DNA of 5,828 nt from an uncultured Planctomycetaceae bacterium. Lineage in GTDB: Bacteria > Planctomycetota > Planctomycetia > Planctomycetales > Planctomycetaceae. Of this stretch, positions 5,668-5,828 are shown piece after piece (within the stretch, counting starts at the first letter, position 1; each line of letters begins with the position of its first letter). The position numbers were made by a program, and so were the translations under genes. The notes beneath the pieces were generated by a model that saw nothing but the letters and a program-made list of their open reading frames with translations, had not been told where the DNA came from and searched no databases. The DNA is taken from positions 1-5,828 of the forward strand of contig CALFYU010000292.1 of the NCBI GenBank assembly GCA_937952455.1, in the 5' to 3' direction.

Positions 5668-5828
5668 CCAGATGATGGACGGATTGCTCCGGCCCGCGCA
5701 TCTTTCGCAAGTCGACGTCATACAGACGCAGGCGGGCCGATTCGAGGTACACGCCGAATAGTCCTTCGGTGAACGTCGAGTCGGCCATCGTCAAGACGAT
5801 ACGTCCGTCGACGGAAAACTCCAAATAG
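5657..5828 (-). CDS. C-terminal end of an unnamed protein, possibly a LamG/DUF1080-like domain (5' end outside window)
   Basis: On the minus strand the frame is open from the right edge to a TAA at 5659-5657, giving 56 residues beginning YLEFSVDGRIVLTMADSTF and continuing through FGVYLESARLRLYDVDLRKM to a short polar tail ending HHLVTG. The pattern of strand-VDG-strand, then G.(F/I)G(V/L)YLE.ARLR..DV.L, resembles the last strands of concanavalin/LamG-like or DUF1080 (3-keto-disaccharide hydrolase-type) beta-sandwiches, which are abundant in Planctomycetes. GC-rich third positions support real coding. It is convergent to flgL, ending 50 bases from its stop, so it is not part of the flagellar unit. 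The function cannot be given from this fragment, and the family assignment is tentative. Confidence 0.6.
   Translation of the reverse strand, partial: YLEFSVDGRIVLTMADSTFTEGLFGVYLESARLRLYDVDLRKMRGPEQSVHHLVTG

Overview
The window is a stretch of a flagellar gene cluster on the + strand, closed at its right edge by the tail of a convergent, unrelated gene. In order it holds the C-terminal part of flgI (P-ring protein), a short single-domain FlgJ-type rod-binding protein, a FlgN-like export chaperone, flgK (hook-filament junction protein 1) and an unusually long flgL (junction protein 3). On the minus strand, from the right edge to 5657, is the last 56 codons of a gene I cannot name. It may end in a LamG/DUF1080-like beta-sandwich.

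The genes form a late rod/hook assembly set. FlgI builds the periplasmic ring around the rod, and the rod-binding protein helps the rod form. FlgN normally escorts FlgK and FlgL to the flagellar export gate, and FlgK and FlgL then form the joint between hook and filament. The rod-binding gene and flgN overlap as ATGA and are surely co-translated. flgI is 66 bp upstream and flgK 72 bp downstream. flgL sits after a much longer, 238 bp spacer that contains three consecutive hairpins and no visible Shine-Dalgarno sequence.

The organism is Gram-negative, because it has a P-ring. GC is moderately high with GC-rich third positions. The gene order, the stand-alone rod-binding domain, the divergent FlgN and the enlarged FlgL with repeated beta-alpha-beta modules suggest a planctomycete, but this is inference from memory of such clusters, not proof.

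The most notable content is the FlgL insertion of about 325 residues. It is made of three degenerate repeats resembling the Flagellin_IN motif, and a related module lies in the middle of FlgK. Also worth a look are the structured flgK-flgL spacer and a nested inverted repeat that fills the gap between the convergent genes. I see no mobile element, CRISPR array, tRNA or rRNA. Most of the window is ordinary flagellar biology, and I do not claim a new system.
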